Assembly (NCBI GenBank): GCA_028564925.1
Contig: CM053028.1
Location: 359,763,302 to 359,827,301 of the forward strand
Origin: Lithobates sylvaticus
Taxonomy: Eukaryota > Chordata > Amphibia > Anura > Ranidae
Reading direction: 5' to 3'
Length of the DNA: 64,000 nucleotides
Part shown: positions 22,555 through 34,200 of the stretch, piece after piece
Numbering within the stretch: position 1 is the first letter of the stretch
Layout of the letters: each line of letters begins with the position of its first letter
The notes under the pieces: model-generated
What the model saw: only the letters and a program-made list of their open reading frames with translations
What the model was told of the DNA's origin: nothing
The model's database searches: none
Program-made: the position numbers and the translations under genes

Positions 22555-23095
22555 CTCCGTCAGCTCCCTAGAGAAAAAGGGTTTTCTTGATCTGCCATTG
22601 AGATAGCTACGAATTTGGAAGTAGGACCATAGGGGAAGTCTTGTAAAGTCATTGTCATTCTTTAGTGTAGTGACATTTTTAATTTGGCCCTTATGAATGC
22701 AGTCCTTAGCTCAGAGTGGTTGTTTGTAGTCAGGGGTTTGTAGGGTGTTGTTCCTAAGTCCCAGTGGGAAATTCGGGTTGTTTGCCAGTGGGAAAAGTGG
22801 GCTAAGGGCTGAAGTCAGGTCAGTGGTATTAGCTATAGTGTGGAACAGTCTCAGTGTAGTGCCTGTCAGTGGGTGATTTTTAAGGGAAGTGCATTGGGTC
22901 TTCCAAGGAATCCAAGGGATTTGACTCAGTGAGTCCTCCAATATGACCCAGTCCTTAGACTCTTCATGACAGTGCCAGTCAATCACTCTCGTGAGGTGTG
23001 AAGCAAGGTATTAATTATAGAAGTTTGGTTATAGCATCCCACCCTGATCTTTCGGCCTAGTGAAGTGCAAATTTGATTCTGGATTTTTTGTGTCC

Positions 23096-24300
23096 CTATA
23101 GAAATTGTATCAGGGAAGATTGTAGTGCCTTAAAGTATTTCTGTGGTATTTTAATTGGGAGTGATCTAAGGAGATACAGCAGCCTAGGAAGGATCACCAT
23201 CTTTGAGATCGCTGCCCTTCCAAACCACGAAAAATATTTGGAGTGCCACTTTTGTAGGTCTTTCCTTATTTCTTGTAGTGTGTGGTAAAGTTGTGTTCGA
23301 AGGTAGATGCCAGTCTCAGTGTTATCCACACCCCTAGATATTTAAGTGCTTTAGTCTCCCACCTAAAAGGGCAGTTGGTTTTGGTTTTCTTCAAGATTTC
23401 TTCTGTAAGGGAGATGTTCATAGCTTCAGATTTAGTAAAATTTATTTTAAGATTTGATAGATAGCCATAGTGTGTGAACTGTTTCATCAAGTTGGGTACG
23501 GTGGTGTGGGGGCTAGTCAGAAAGAACAAGAGAGCGTCAGCATAGGCTGCGATCCTGTATTCCTTACCTGCCACTTTGAAACCTGTTATTGATTCATCTT
23601 GGTTAATCATTCTGATGAATGGCTCTAATGAAAGGATAAACAGCAGTGGTGATAATGGGCACCCCTGCCTAGTTCCATTTGTGATCAAGACCCTATCCGA
23701 CAACGTGCCATTGATCTTCAACTGGGCTGAAGATTTATCATACAGAGTGGAGATCCATGCCATCATGTGTGGACCTAGGCCTACGTGTTTACATGTGTCT
23801 AGCATGAAGTCCCAGGAAACTCTATCAAAGGCCGTTGCCTGCTGCATGTGTTAGGAGTAGGGCCTTGATCACATTACCCCTCGCCTCCCTGCCGGGCATA
23901 ACACCTACTTGTTCTGGGCCTATCAGGGAGCGTAGGAGTGGTCTCAGTCTGTCTGCCATTCCTTTTGCTAGTAATTTTAGATCTAAGTTTAATAAAGAAA
24001 TAGGTCTGTAGCTGGAGCATTCAGCTGGATCTTTCCCTGATTTTGGGACAACTGTAATGTGGGCAGATAGAAAGTCAGTTGGTATAGGGTTAGGAGAAGA
24101 CAAGGCATTCAGTGCCCTGGTCAGAGGGGTCGATAGCATGGTACCAAACGTCTTGTAATAAGCTGATGTGAAACTGTCTGGACTTTTCCCTGATTTGAGG
24201 TCTTTAATTGCTGACGTTATTTCCGCCTCAGTTATTTCTTCTTCTAGGGGGGTGTCTCTGTTTCCTCTAGTTTGGGAAGCCCACTTTCGCTTAAGTAGTT
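23096..24300 (-). pseudogene. L1 ORF2 reverse transcriptase, broken
   Basis: The N-terminal fingers are at 24139-23825 (SGKDPAECSSYRPISLLNLD, then a PGREARGN block). The palm is at 23847-23266 (AFDRVSWDFML, then NGTRQGCPLSPLLFILSLEP). The catalytic box reads AAYADALLFF, so the second aspartate of YADD is alanine. This change alone should abolish activity. The two parts are in different frames that overlap near 23830, and a third frame (23329-23096) continues with SWFGRAAISKMVILPRLLYL. All motifs are in L1 order. Confidence 0.8.
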
Positions 24301-24409
24301 TTGTATAGCTTGTTTTCTGTTTCCCTTTATGTCATGAAGTTTGTGTTGCTGAGGTAGGTTGTACAATTTTGAGTATAATTGTTGGAAATGTGTTGCTATA
24401 GCCTCGGTA

Positions 24410-25755
24410 GATATATCTAGTGTCCCTCTCTGTGATCTAATCCCTTCTATGTGGTTTTTCGCATTGGCTTCTTTCAAAGCTCTGGCTAGTAGTCTGCCTG
24501 TTTTGTCACCAGACTCGTAGTAAATTGCTTTTTTGAAAAATAATAGTCTTTTGGTTTTGTACTCAAATATTTGTTGTAGGGCCTTGCATGTTTCAAGCAG
24601 TTGTTTAGCCGACTGTTCCGATAGAGATTGTCATTTTGTTTGTTAACTCAATAATTTCCTGTTCCTGACTTTTTTACTTTTGAGAGCCTGACTTAATCAG
24701 TTCTCCCCTGATATAGCATTTGTTTTCGTGCCAGAGAGGGGTATCTAAATACGGTCAAATGTATAGGGGATGGACTTTGTTAGATTGGAGTGGGTGGGGT
24801 TTTTGGGGTGTGTGCCATTTTTTTTATTTTGTATTTTTATTTTTTCGGGTATTTCTGTTTTGTAATATATATATATGGAGCTTCCTTGAGTTACTGTGGT
24901 CTTGCCTAATGCATCCACTTATGTATAGATTGACTGATTGTATTGTCTCTCTGTTATATGATATACTAACTTATATATATTTTTCTCTTTATACACCCAA
25001 GGTTCAATACACTACAAAAGTCTTTTTCCGTTGTTAAATTTGATAGATCATGCCAAATTTTCCTGATGAAGTCATTTAGGCGAAATATGTAGAAGCTTGT
25101 TGGATGTATGATCATGTACAATATATGTGAACACAATATTATCTTTGTCTGCAATAGGAATTAGGTGTATGTACCTAGGACTACCTAGGACTTTGGATAT
25201 ATATGTATTCACTTATTTTTATCTATTTTTCTATTTTTCAATAAAATAATTTATAACAAATAGTTTGTTTATAGGAACAATTAATTTGACTGTTTTCAAT
25301 ATGTACCTTTAAAATCCCACGTCTCCATTCTTATTACTTTTCAATATGTCAAGGGATGTTGGTACCATTATTTAGGTAAATTGTTGGCTAATTGATCTCT
25401 GACCACACCCTTAACTAGATACATCTAGTGTCCCTCTCTGTGATCTAATCCCTGCTATGTGGTTTTTCGCATTGGCTTTTTTCAAAGCTCTGGCTAGTAG
25501 TCTGCTCGTAGTAAATAGCTTTTTTGAAAAATAATAGTCTTTTGGTTTTGTACTCAAATATTTGTTGTAGGGCCTTGCATGTTTCAAGCAGTTCTTTAGC
25601 CGACTGTACCTATAGTGATTGTTTGTGACTATTTTCTAGTGCGTTCATTTTGTTTGTTAACTTAATAATTTCCTGTTCCTGACTTTTTTACTTTTGAGAG
25701 CCTAGCTTAATCAGTTCTCCCCTGATATAGCATTTGTTTGCGTGCCAGACTGTCA
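24410..25755. mobile_element. about 670-bp insert in the L1, flanked by a direct repeat of about 330 bp
   Basis: The L1 stretch at about 24410-24735 (TCTAGTGTCCCTCTCTGTGA to TTTGTTTTCGTGCCAGA) recurs at 25427-25750 with small differences. Between them lies sequence foreign to L1 (about 24736-25410). It carries a hammerhead-like core at 25063-25085 and ends in an AATAAA-containing AT-rich stretch (25238-25260). The copies differ by substitutions and indels: the left copy lacks a piece of about 30-40 bp found at 25620-25655, and the right copy lacks about 15 bp near 25510. The duplication is therefore not recent. Confidence 0.65.
25063..25097 (+). ncRNA. hammerhead-ribozyme-like core
   Basis: CTGATGA is followed by AGTCATTTAGGC and GAAA: an exact first core block, a 3-bp stem II (GUC/GGC with loop AUUUA) and an exact second core block. 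Minimal hammerheads of this form are known from Penelope-like elements. The cleavage site and stem I were not resolved by eye, so function is unproven. Confidence 0.45.
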
Positions 25756-26330
25756 GGCGTAGTGTTGAAGCTAAAATAGTCAGAGAGTGCCGTGGTTATT
25801 TTGGGTAGCAGTTCTGGGTCTGTCAGGAGTGAGGAATTTAGTCTCCATATGTTAGATCCAGGGGCTGATATACCCATGTCCAGCATCAAGGATATTGGTG
25901 TATGATCGAAGAGTGATTGGATGCCTATATGTGCTCCTGTCACACTTTGTAGGTCTCTTTGCGTAATGAGTAAGTAATCTATACGTGAATATCGACTATG
26001 TGGGACAGAGTGGAATGTGAAATCTCTGGAGTCTGGATGGAGAAACCTCCAGGAATCTATTAGCTGTAGGGAGTTGAGTAGGGACTTAATTATTTTGAGG
26101 GTGCAGTATTTGATGCAGGATTTCCCTGAGGAGGAGTCAACTGCTGGGTTTAGTGGTATATTAAAGTCCCCCCCTAATATGAGGAGTCCTGATGTAAATA
26201 CTGTCGGTTCACGTACTATTTTTTGCTTTCCTCATAATGTCCTCCTTGAGTGGGAAACTCTGCATGCAGCATATCATATCTCTTGGGGGAGCGGTGTCCG
26301 GGCCTCTATCCATGAGTGCTCTATATGCTA
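25707..26330 (-). pseudogene. L1 ORF2 endonuclease C-terminal part
   Basis: The minus strand reads FTFHSVPHSRYSRIDYLLIT near 26000, then SLFDHTPISLMLD near 25905, which is the S-D-H motif of L1-type apurinic endonucleases with an intact DH pair. NIWRLNSSLL follows. The N-terminal catalytic half is not recognised between here and ORF1, so the domain seems incomplete. Confidence 0.65.
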
Positions 26331-26977
26331 TTAAAGCTATTAAACACTCTCTGTAGGGCAGGAATTATCTGATCATTGTCCACAGATTCAGGGATCCCTC
26401 TCACTCGGATATTATTCCTACGTCCTCGGCTATTGAGGTCTTCCAAGTGGCGATTAATTACAATAAAGTGGGAGACATGCGTGTCGGCTATCTTGTCTAG
26501 TCTGTGCAGCGCTCTGTCTCTGTGCTTCCCCTTTACTTCTACCACCTCCATCTTGTCAGATAGTACTAGTAGATTAAACTTTAAGTCTGTAATGGCTGCT
26601 GAAAATGTGGCTTTGATGTCTGCTGCAAAGCCAGACATGTCCGCATATGTGAGGGGTTTGTTGGAGCATGTCCTCCTCCTACCTGAGTCCTCCATTGCGG
26701 ATTGCGATCTTGAAGTACCTGAGGTCTTCCTGATCATGCTGTGACCGCGCCATCTTGTGACCCGCCACGCAGGTTTTGCTTTCAGCAGCTCAGAGATGCT
26801 TCTGGATGAGGAAGAAGCTGGCGTTCGGCGGGTTCTGGAGTGGGGGGTCTGGTGGTTCAGTCTGCCCATCTCCCAGTCCAAACGAGCAGGGTAGTGAGCT
26901 GTCGGCTGTGTCTTTGCCTGGAGCTCCGCTAGTGTGCTACCATCCCGGTCGCTTGCTAAGCCCTGCCCCCTAGTCAC
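26321..26977 (-). CDS. L1 ORF1-like protein (RNA-binding), C-terminally short
   Basis: A 218-residue frame. A Ser/Thr-rich basic N-terminus (to about residue 100) is followed by a hydrophobic heptad-like stretch (about 115-165, DIKATFSAAITDLKFNLLVL) suited to a coiled coil. The block RGRRNNIRVRGIPESVDNDQ (about 183-202) is the entry to the RRM-like fold of L1 ORF1 proteins. ORF1p trimers coat element RNA. The frame stops shortly after this block, before most of the RRM and the C-terminal domain, so the product would be truncated. The start was chosen as the first ATG of the frame. Confidence 0.65.
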   Translation of the reverse strand: MTRGQGLASDRDGSTLAELQAKTQPTAHYPARLDWEMGRLNHQTPHSRTRRTPASSSSRSISELLKAKPAWRVTRWRGHSMIRKTSGTSRSQSAMEDSGRRRTCSNKPLTYADMSGFAADIKATFSAAITDLKFNLLVLSDKMEVVEVKGKHRDRALHRLDKIADTHVSHFIVINRHLEDLNSRGRRNNIRVRGIPESVDNDQIIPALQRVFNSFNSI

Positions 26978-26985
26978 ATTTTATA

Positions 26986-28254
26986 TCAAGTTCAAAGTCA
27001 TATTTCAAGTGAATAAATAATTTATAGAGAGAAAATATCTGATATGTATTTTTCTTTTATTTTGCTTTGACTTACTTATTAATGTTTCTTTTTCTCCTTA
27101 ACAAAAAAAAGAGAGCGAATAAACAGAAAAAAGTAAATAAGGTGGGGAAAGATAGGCAAGCCCATTATAGTGTAGTTTTAAATATTATATGGAGGTGGTC
27201 AAAGTTAGTATTATGTTTGTGGAAAAAATTGCAGATTACTTACATCTGCTGTAAACCATTGGCGCAACCTGTAACCTACCCGTGGACAGGTTACTCAGGA
27301 CTCTACGCCACAGAGCTTGACAGGAGCAGTACCTCAATGAGACAAGCCAGCAGCAAAAGGCACTCCTCCTCATCTTCATTACCTACTTTCCACATCTCCA
27401 CCACCCTCCATAACATTGTCCTAACAGTGTCGTCTGGTGATATAGAGGTTTCACAAGGGGTATCTGAGGCTTAAGATATGTCACATCAAGTGGGGAAGAG
27501 GGTCGTGGGCCCACGTGAAGGCTTAAACCTTATCCGCTGACCCCTTAGACCCAGCAGTCTCTCCCATGTGCCCCAGAGCATATGCATCATCCCAGGCTAC
27601 CTCATATGAAAAAAACAATGTGCAATGATGTAAAATTGGTCAGCAGCGGGACAGTTTTAATGTGGGATAATAGCCCAAACCAGTGCATGCCTTCATTTTA
27701 TTTTTTTATTTAGTATTTTGATTATTATTATTAATAGTTATTTATGTGGATGGGGGGGGGGGGGGGCAATGATTGTAAGTGATATAATGTGAGGTGGTTT
27801 AGGTGCAAACTGTTCCTGCAGAACAGATGCAAACACACTGGTGCAGACAAATCGTTGCTATCATTTAACTGGTGCAGCCAGATCTTTGTCCTAAAAGAAC
27901 TGATAGGTGTTCAGATCTGTACAAACTGGCAGGGTGCATGAGAAAATCCCAGTACTGCAATTCAAAGAACTTAAGCAGAGGTTGTTAAAGTAGATGCAAA
28001 TCCAACCACTAATATCTCATAGAAGCTTTATCAGCTGGTGATACTAATATAAAAGCCCTTGATTTGGGCACTTTCTAATGAGGTGTGATAATCCCACATT
28101 CCTGGTGTAACAATTTACTTGAATTATATCCTTATCTATGCACCCCAACATTGATGCTATACATGAAATACCCTATACATACCCAAGCCCAAAGATAAAG
28201 TAGAGCTTTCTTAATTTCTAGGATTCAAAAACTACTATTTAAGATTTGTAGCTG
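26986..28254. other. non-coding stretch, one unexplained open frame
   Basis: A 135-codon frame at 27067-27474 on the plus strand has a Ser-rich C-terminal half (SSKRHSSSSSLPTFHIST) but no domain, and its first 40 codons lie in A-rich sequence. A homopolymer G run lies at about 27753-27766. No repeat family was identified. Confidence 0.4.
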
Positions 28255-28692
28255 AATACAGGCAGTCCCCGGGTTACAAACAATATAGGGTCCATAGGTT
28301 TGTTTTTAAGTTGAATTTGTATGGAAGTTTAACAGATACATTTTTTTAAGTGTAACTCCAGACAAAAAAATAATATTTTTAAGTTGTTTGGAAGGGAAGC
28401 TTAGGGAAGGGTTAACACCCCTGTAATGTTTGTTTTGCTGTCTGCGCCCCTGTTCAGAAGATTTCACCTCACCTATTACTGTAACAATTGGATTTTGAAA
28501 ATTTTGGGTTGTTGAGGAAACAAGCCTTGGTGATAAAGCTTCAGTGGAGACACATTTTTCCAGTGATAACTCTTACAGGAGTGAATTTACCCTCCTAGAG
28601 GTAGATTTCCTCTCACTTCCTGTTGTCTACCATCGTTTGTAAGTATGAGCCATTTGTAAGTCAGATGTTTGTAACTCGTGGACTGCTTGTAT
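28255..28692. mobile_element. MITE with CAGGCAGTCCCCGGGTTACA ends
   Basis: The left end TACAGGCAGTCCCCGGGTTA is answered by GTAACTCGTGGACTGCTTGTA on the right. Inner blocks (AATATAGGGTCCATAGGTTT and related) repeat the motif of alternating stem arms. TA at both edges fits a Tc1/mariner or pogo-class MITE. It contains no gene. Confidence 0.65.
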
Positions 28693-28838
28693 GTTTAAAT
28701 CATGACACCTTTGTGTGGCTTACTTAAAAAGTAAAAAACAAAATGGCCCTGTAAATTTATGAGAGTCTCCACGGAGGAAGCACATGCATTCTAATGGATA
28801 TATAGGGGGCAGGTGGGCCTGGAGGTAGCCCAATCCTC

Positions 28839-29567
28839 TTAAACTGCTTGCCGACCGCCGGGTGTCAATTGACGGCCAGGCGGCACAGCTCTCGTTGGGG
28901 GAGGGGGTCATATTCCCGTCCGCGGGTGTGCCGCCGTGTCACTGGGGACTCGATGCGTGTGCCCGGTGGCCTCGATGTCCGGGTAACACAGCAGGACCGT
29001 GGATCCGGTCCTGTCAGAGGAGAGGAGACCGATGGTGTGTTCACAGTACAGAGAAACACTGATCGGTCTCCTCCCCTTGTGAATCCCCTCCCCTACAGTT
29101 AGAATCACTCCCAGGGAACATATTAACCCCTTGATTACCCCCTAGTGTTAACCCCTTCCCTGCCAGTCACATTTATGTCCGCCACAATATCGCAGTCACG
29201 ATAAAAATCGCAGATCGCCGGCATTACTAGTAAAAAAAAATAATAATAAAAATGCTATAAATCTATCGGTCTAAACTGAGGAAAAAAATTGTTTTAAAAA
29301 AATAATTGGATATTTATTATAGCAAAAAGTAAAAAATATATATTTTTTTCAAAATGTTAACTTTTCTTTTGTCTATAGCGCAAAAAATAAGAGGTGATCA
29401 AATACCACCAAAAGAAAGCTCTATTTGTGGGGACAAAATGATAACAATTTCATCTGGGTACAGTGTTGTATGACCACGCAATTGTCATTCAAAGTGTGAC
29501 AGCGCTGAAAGCTGAAAAATGGCTTGGGCAGGAAGGGGATGAAAATGCACTGTATTGAGATGGTTAA
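28839..29567. mobile_element. piggyBac-type MITE, TTAA to TTAA
   Basis: TTAAACTGCTTGCCGACCGCC at the left and TTGAGATGGTTAA at the right, with TTAA at both edges. The interior shares GGTGATCAAATACCACCAAA and related blocks with the elements at 17.6 and 44.5 kb. Four overlapping frames of 60-84 codons on both strands are a by-product of the GC-rich left third and are not genes. Confidence 0.7.
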
Positions 29568-30240
29568 AGGCACAGGGGCACACTGGACACCCAGCATATA
29601 GCACAATGACAGCAAAGGTGTCCAGTGTTTCCCCTCACCAATATTACATCAGTAACAAACAAAATGGTCCCTGCTCCCACCTATAACTGGCCTTCTCAGC
29701 AAGGAGCACATGGAAGGGCAACGCATGAAAGACAAAACCAGAGTTAGAACTGCAGGTAATACACGGTGCCATGAAGTGGCCTTTCAGCTTACGCATACGT
29801 TTGCAAATGTGTGCTAACTAAACCTCTGTTTTTAACGCATACTATTAGACAGGCCATTTGGTTGGTAAGCAGACTGGTTGGTGAGTTAAGCTGGGAATTT
29901 CTCTGGTTTTGGCTTACTTAAAAAGGGTGCAGAATGGCAGTGGACCCAAGCTGACCCAAGCCTACTCCTAGGATTCCTTGAAAGACCATATAGTATCTGC
30001 ACCAGAACTTGCCCATTTTTCACCAAATGCCCCAATGTTTGTCTTTTGCGATGCTTCCACTGTTGCGTTAGGTGCATTTTTATTGCATTTTTATTGCAAA
30101 ATCACAATCAGCAAAATCAGCATACATATGGGCATGTGAACATTGGCAAAACAAATTCTTTATAGTAGAAAGTTTACTCTTCAGCTATACTACCAAGTAA
30201 GGACATGAAATGGTAATTCCAGCTACACTGAGACAATGGG
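29568..30240. other. anonymous non-coding stretch
   Basis: No gene or repeat family recognised. Confidence 0.4.
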
Positions 30241-30414
30241 GTTGATTTATTAATACTAGAGAGTGCAAAATCTGGTGCATCTGTGCATGGCAACAAATCA
30301 GCTTCTAATTTTAGCTTGTTCAATTAAGGTTTGACAAAAACAAACAATGGAAGCTGGTTGGTTTCTATGAAGAGCTGCACCAGATTTTGCACTCTCCAGT
30401 TTTAGTAAATCAAC
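30241..30414. repeat. fold-back MITE copy 5
   Basis: GTTGATTTATTAATACTAGA and GAGTGCAAAATCTGGTGCAT on the left, GCACCAGATTTTGCACTCTC with AGTTTTAGTAAATCAAC on the right. Same hairpin as copy 1. Confidence 0.7.
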
Positions 30415-30418
30415 TTCA

Positions 30419-31195
30419 ATGATTTTTAAAATGGTAAATGAAGGTCACTTAGGTGTGGTACAAAACAAAGGTGTGGACAAAGTAACTTTGCAGAAAAGCA
30501 GTGTGGTCACCTGGTATAAACAACCAAATAAAAACTTTAGTGTGACCTGTGAACCATGCTTACTCAGTGACAAAAATCTGAAGATAAGGACTGCTGCATT
30601 ACAAGTCAGTTATTTCCCAAAAGGGAACCCAATCCAATTGGATGTCTGTGGAGAAATTACAGTAGCACCGAAACATAATGGATGCTGTATGGTAGCTTAT
30701 GATTTGTATTCAAAATGGCCAGAGGTGGCTTAAGCATAAATCATAACTACTAACCTTGTCATCACCACCTTGAATGGATGGTTGAGACCTTCCTTAAAAT
30801 AAAGGGAATAAAGCACATCTTATCACGATAATACCATCCACAGGCCAAGGGACGTATAGAACGTTTTAACCGGACATTTAAAAAAGGTCTAAAGACACAT
30901 CTGCATGAGGGACTCCTATTCAGCAAAGCTAAAGCTTCTGTTCTACAAAACTACAGGTCAGCTTCTCATAAGACCACTGGGGAATCACCTGAAAAACTGA
31001 TGAAAGGGCAAACCCCACTCACAGGTTTCAAGCTACCAAATAAAGTAGAACCCCCCCTAAACCTGCAAGCTAGAGTGGAGAGGCAGCAGGTCAAAGAAAA
31101 AATGTACAGTGATACAAATGACACACCAAGACAACTACCCCCATTCCTTGCCATGGGTGAGGATAAAGAAGCAACCAACCAAGTCAACAGTTAAT
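30419..31195 (+). mobile_element. Ty3/Gypsy integrase-region fossil
   Basis: The translated remains show an integrase zinc-binding entry (GHLGV), the stretch CEPCLLSDK and then YDLYSKWPEVA, typical of Ty3/Gypsy-like integrase cores. A downstream part recalls the C-terminal portion of the same protein. No LTR, reverse transcriptase or gag lies next to it. It is a broken fragment with several breaks and looks old. Confidence 0.65.
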
Positions 31196-31224
31196 GTCAG
31201 TCTATCTAATCCTGCGTTAATCCA

Positions 31225-34200
31225 CAGCTGATTAGACATGTGCATTCGTTTTTGTTCGAATGCATTTTCATCCGAATTTCAGGTATTTTCGTTATCGTTT
31301 TAACAAAAGATAACAAAAGTGCAGAATCTGAAAAACGAAAGATCCGACATAAACAAATGCTTTATTTTCAGTTTCGTTGTGACAACAGTTCGATATAGAT
31401 AGGAGATTCGACATGACTCTGACAATAACAATCTGTGTCTATCGAACCTGTGGTCGAATGTGCCTAACCTTAACTCTATTAGTCCAAAATTATTCTACAA
31501 AGAGAGAAAATATTCGACATAGAGAGAAAAGATTTGACATAGAGAGAAAAGATTTGACATAGAAAGGAAAGATCGCTGCTGGAATTGGGTGGGGGAAGTA
31601 AAATAAAAATAATGATGATGATGAATGTTATCGGCTGATTGTAACCAAAGAGGAGAAGCAGTAAAAAAGCTAGAACTAAGTACACACGTACAGCCAACTT
31701 ACTTCCACTTATGATTGCTAGCAGAGAAAGACACACGCACATTTCAGAAGACAGTCAATCTTAGCTGATCCGTTTGTCAGAGAACCGGAATTATTTAGCA
31801 ATTAAGCATAAGCACAGCAGCAGAACAATAGTGAAGCAAGCTACAGTTCAACTTAACTTTTTCATAATAATCTGCTGCTATTGTGTTAGTGTTGTGAACC
31901 TGATAGTGATACTAGTGTTGCTAGTGTTGTGATAGCCTCAGAGGCTGCCCGTATTGTGGGGGGGGGGGATTTATTATTATAGATTCTATATTATAGCTTG
32001 AGATTCTATATAGATTCTATATACCCTATCTTGTTACCTGTCTGATCAGTGATCACTAGACATGTGCGTACGAATTCGTACGAATTTACGAATCCGTAGT
32101 ACGAATTTTTTCGAATACGAATTCCGTACGGAATACGAAATTCCGTTTACGAATTTCGTCGCCAAATTATTTGAATCCGACTACCAAATATCGAATTTCA
32201 ACTAATATAAAAGAAATTATTATAGCGGATATAACGAATGATTCGAATGATTCGTAAAACAAAGTGTCATTTTTGCAGGAAAAATTCTGTTTACGAAATT
32301 CAACTCCAAATTATTCGAATCAAACTACCAATATCGAATTTCAACTAATTCGAAAGAAATTATTATAGCGGATATAACAAATGATTCGAATCAATTCGAA
32401 TGATTCGAATGACAAAGTGTAATTTTTGCAGGAAAAAAAGCTATTTAAAATCACTTGCGGCTATTGCCGGCTAATGAATTGTCGGCTCCGTAACACAGAG
32501 AACAGTCATTCATTGATAAAAAAAAAGCGTGGGGGTCCCCCCAAATTCAATAACCAGGCCCTTCAGGTCTGGTATGGATATTAAGGGGAACCCCAGCCAA
32601 AAAAACAAAAAAGGCGTGGGGTCCCCCCTAAATATCCATCCCAGACCCTTCAGGTCTGGGATGGATTTTAAGGGGAACCCCGGCCAAAAAAAAAAAAAAT
32701 GGCGTGGGGTCCCCCTCAAAATCCATACCAGACCCTTTATCCGAGCAGGCAACCTGGCAGGCCGCAGGAAAAGAGGGGGGTGAGAGCGCCCCCCCCTCCC
32801 TCCTGAACCGGAGGAAGAAGCGGATCGGAGGAAGAAGAAGATGGAAGAAGAAGATGCCGGAAGGAGAAGATGAAGATGAAGAAACCGAAGGATGAAGAGA
32901 GGAAGAAGGAAAAGCAGAAGAAAGAAGATTTTAATAAAGGAATTGTCAAAGACCATCTCCTGTAATTTTTACCATTTTTGTCACCTTACCATTTCACACA
33001 GGGGGGGGCTGGGATCTGGGGGTCCCCTTGTTAAAGGGGGCTTCCAGATTCCGATAAGCCCCCTGCCCCCAGACCCCCACAACCAATGTCCAGGGTTGTG
33101 GGGATGAGGCCCTTGTCCTCATCAACATGGGGACAAGGTGCTTTGGGGGGACCCCAAAGCACCCTCCCAATGTTGAGGGCATGTGGCCTGGTATGGTTCA
33201 GGAGGGAGGGGGGGCGCTCTCGTCCCCCCCTCTTTTCCTGCGGCCTGCCAGGTTGCGTGCTTGGATAAAGCACGCAAAAAAATGGCGTGGGGCCCCCCTC
33301 AAAATCCATACCAGACCGGAAGGGTCTGGTATGGATATTTAGGGGGGACCCCACGCCATTTATTTATTTTTTTTGGCTGGGGTTCCCCTTAATATCCATA
33401 CCAGACCTGAAGGGCCTGGTTATTGAATTTGGGGGGACCCCCACGCTTTTTTTTTAATCAATGAATGACTGTTCTCTGTGTTACAGAGCCGACAATTCAT
33501 TAGCCGTGAGTGATTTTAAATAGCTTTTTTTCCTGCAAAAATGACACTTTGTGCAGGAATAGTTCTCGATATTACATATACTGAATCTCAAATTCATTCG
33601 AATCATTCGAAGCATTCGTTATATCCGCTATAATCATTTCTTTCGTATTAGTTGAAATTCGATATTTGTAGTTGGATTCGAATTGTTCTCTGTGTTACGG
33701 GAACCGACAATTCATTAGCCGCGTTAACGATTCGTAACTTTACTAACGTTTCGGAACGATTCAAAAAAAAAAATTATGATTCGTACGAAATTCGTATTTC
33801 GGACGAATTCGAACGAAATTTCGTTCACGAATTACAATTTTTTTTATATACGAAACAGAACGAAACGAAACAAAACAAATTTTTTGACAGTTCCCATGTC
33901 TAGTGATCACTATAACCAGTCCATTTTCTGTTTGAACTATATACATTCAGCATGAACGACAAAGATTCGACAAAGCAACGAAAAACATACAAACGTTGAA
34001 TCGTTGGCTTATGGTGTCTGTCAAAAGTTCTAAGAAGATTCAACGGGGCTGCTAAACTATACAGAGTCATACAGTTTAGCTGCTCCGTCGAATCTTCTTT
34101 GAACATTCGACAGACACCATAAGCCTTCAATGACAGATTCGACCTTAATTAATTAGAATTTTCGGACGAATGCAATTTTTAACGAAAAACAAAATAAATA

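Larger units (their letters stand above)
21750..26985 (-). mobile_element. near full-length L1-clade LINE, broken
   Basis: Reading right to left it has a GC-rich 5' part, ORF1 (26977-26321), an endonuclease C-terminal part (about 26330-25707), a linker, reverse transcriptase (24300-23266) and the C-terminal cysteine region (23100-22089). The 3' end is near 21750 (TTTTATTGCTAATTTT). The order is that of a complete L1. ORF2 is broken by frame changes and split by an insert at about 24736-25410 flanked by a long direct repeat. It is more complete than the copy at 4.6-6.5 kb, and the two share the cysteine motif and C-terminal sequence. Confidence 0.85.

Noticed and set aside
32510-33392. Several 60-148 codon frames inside the hAT element
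   Set aside because: They follow mirrored repeats and homopolymers, overlap on both strands and contain no motif.
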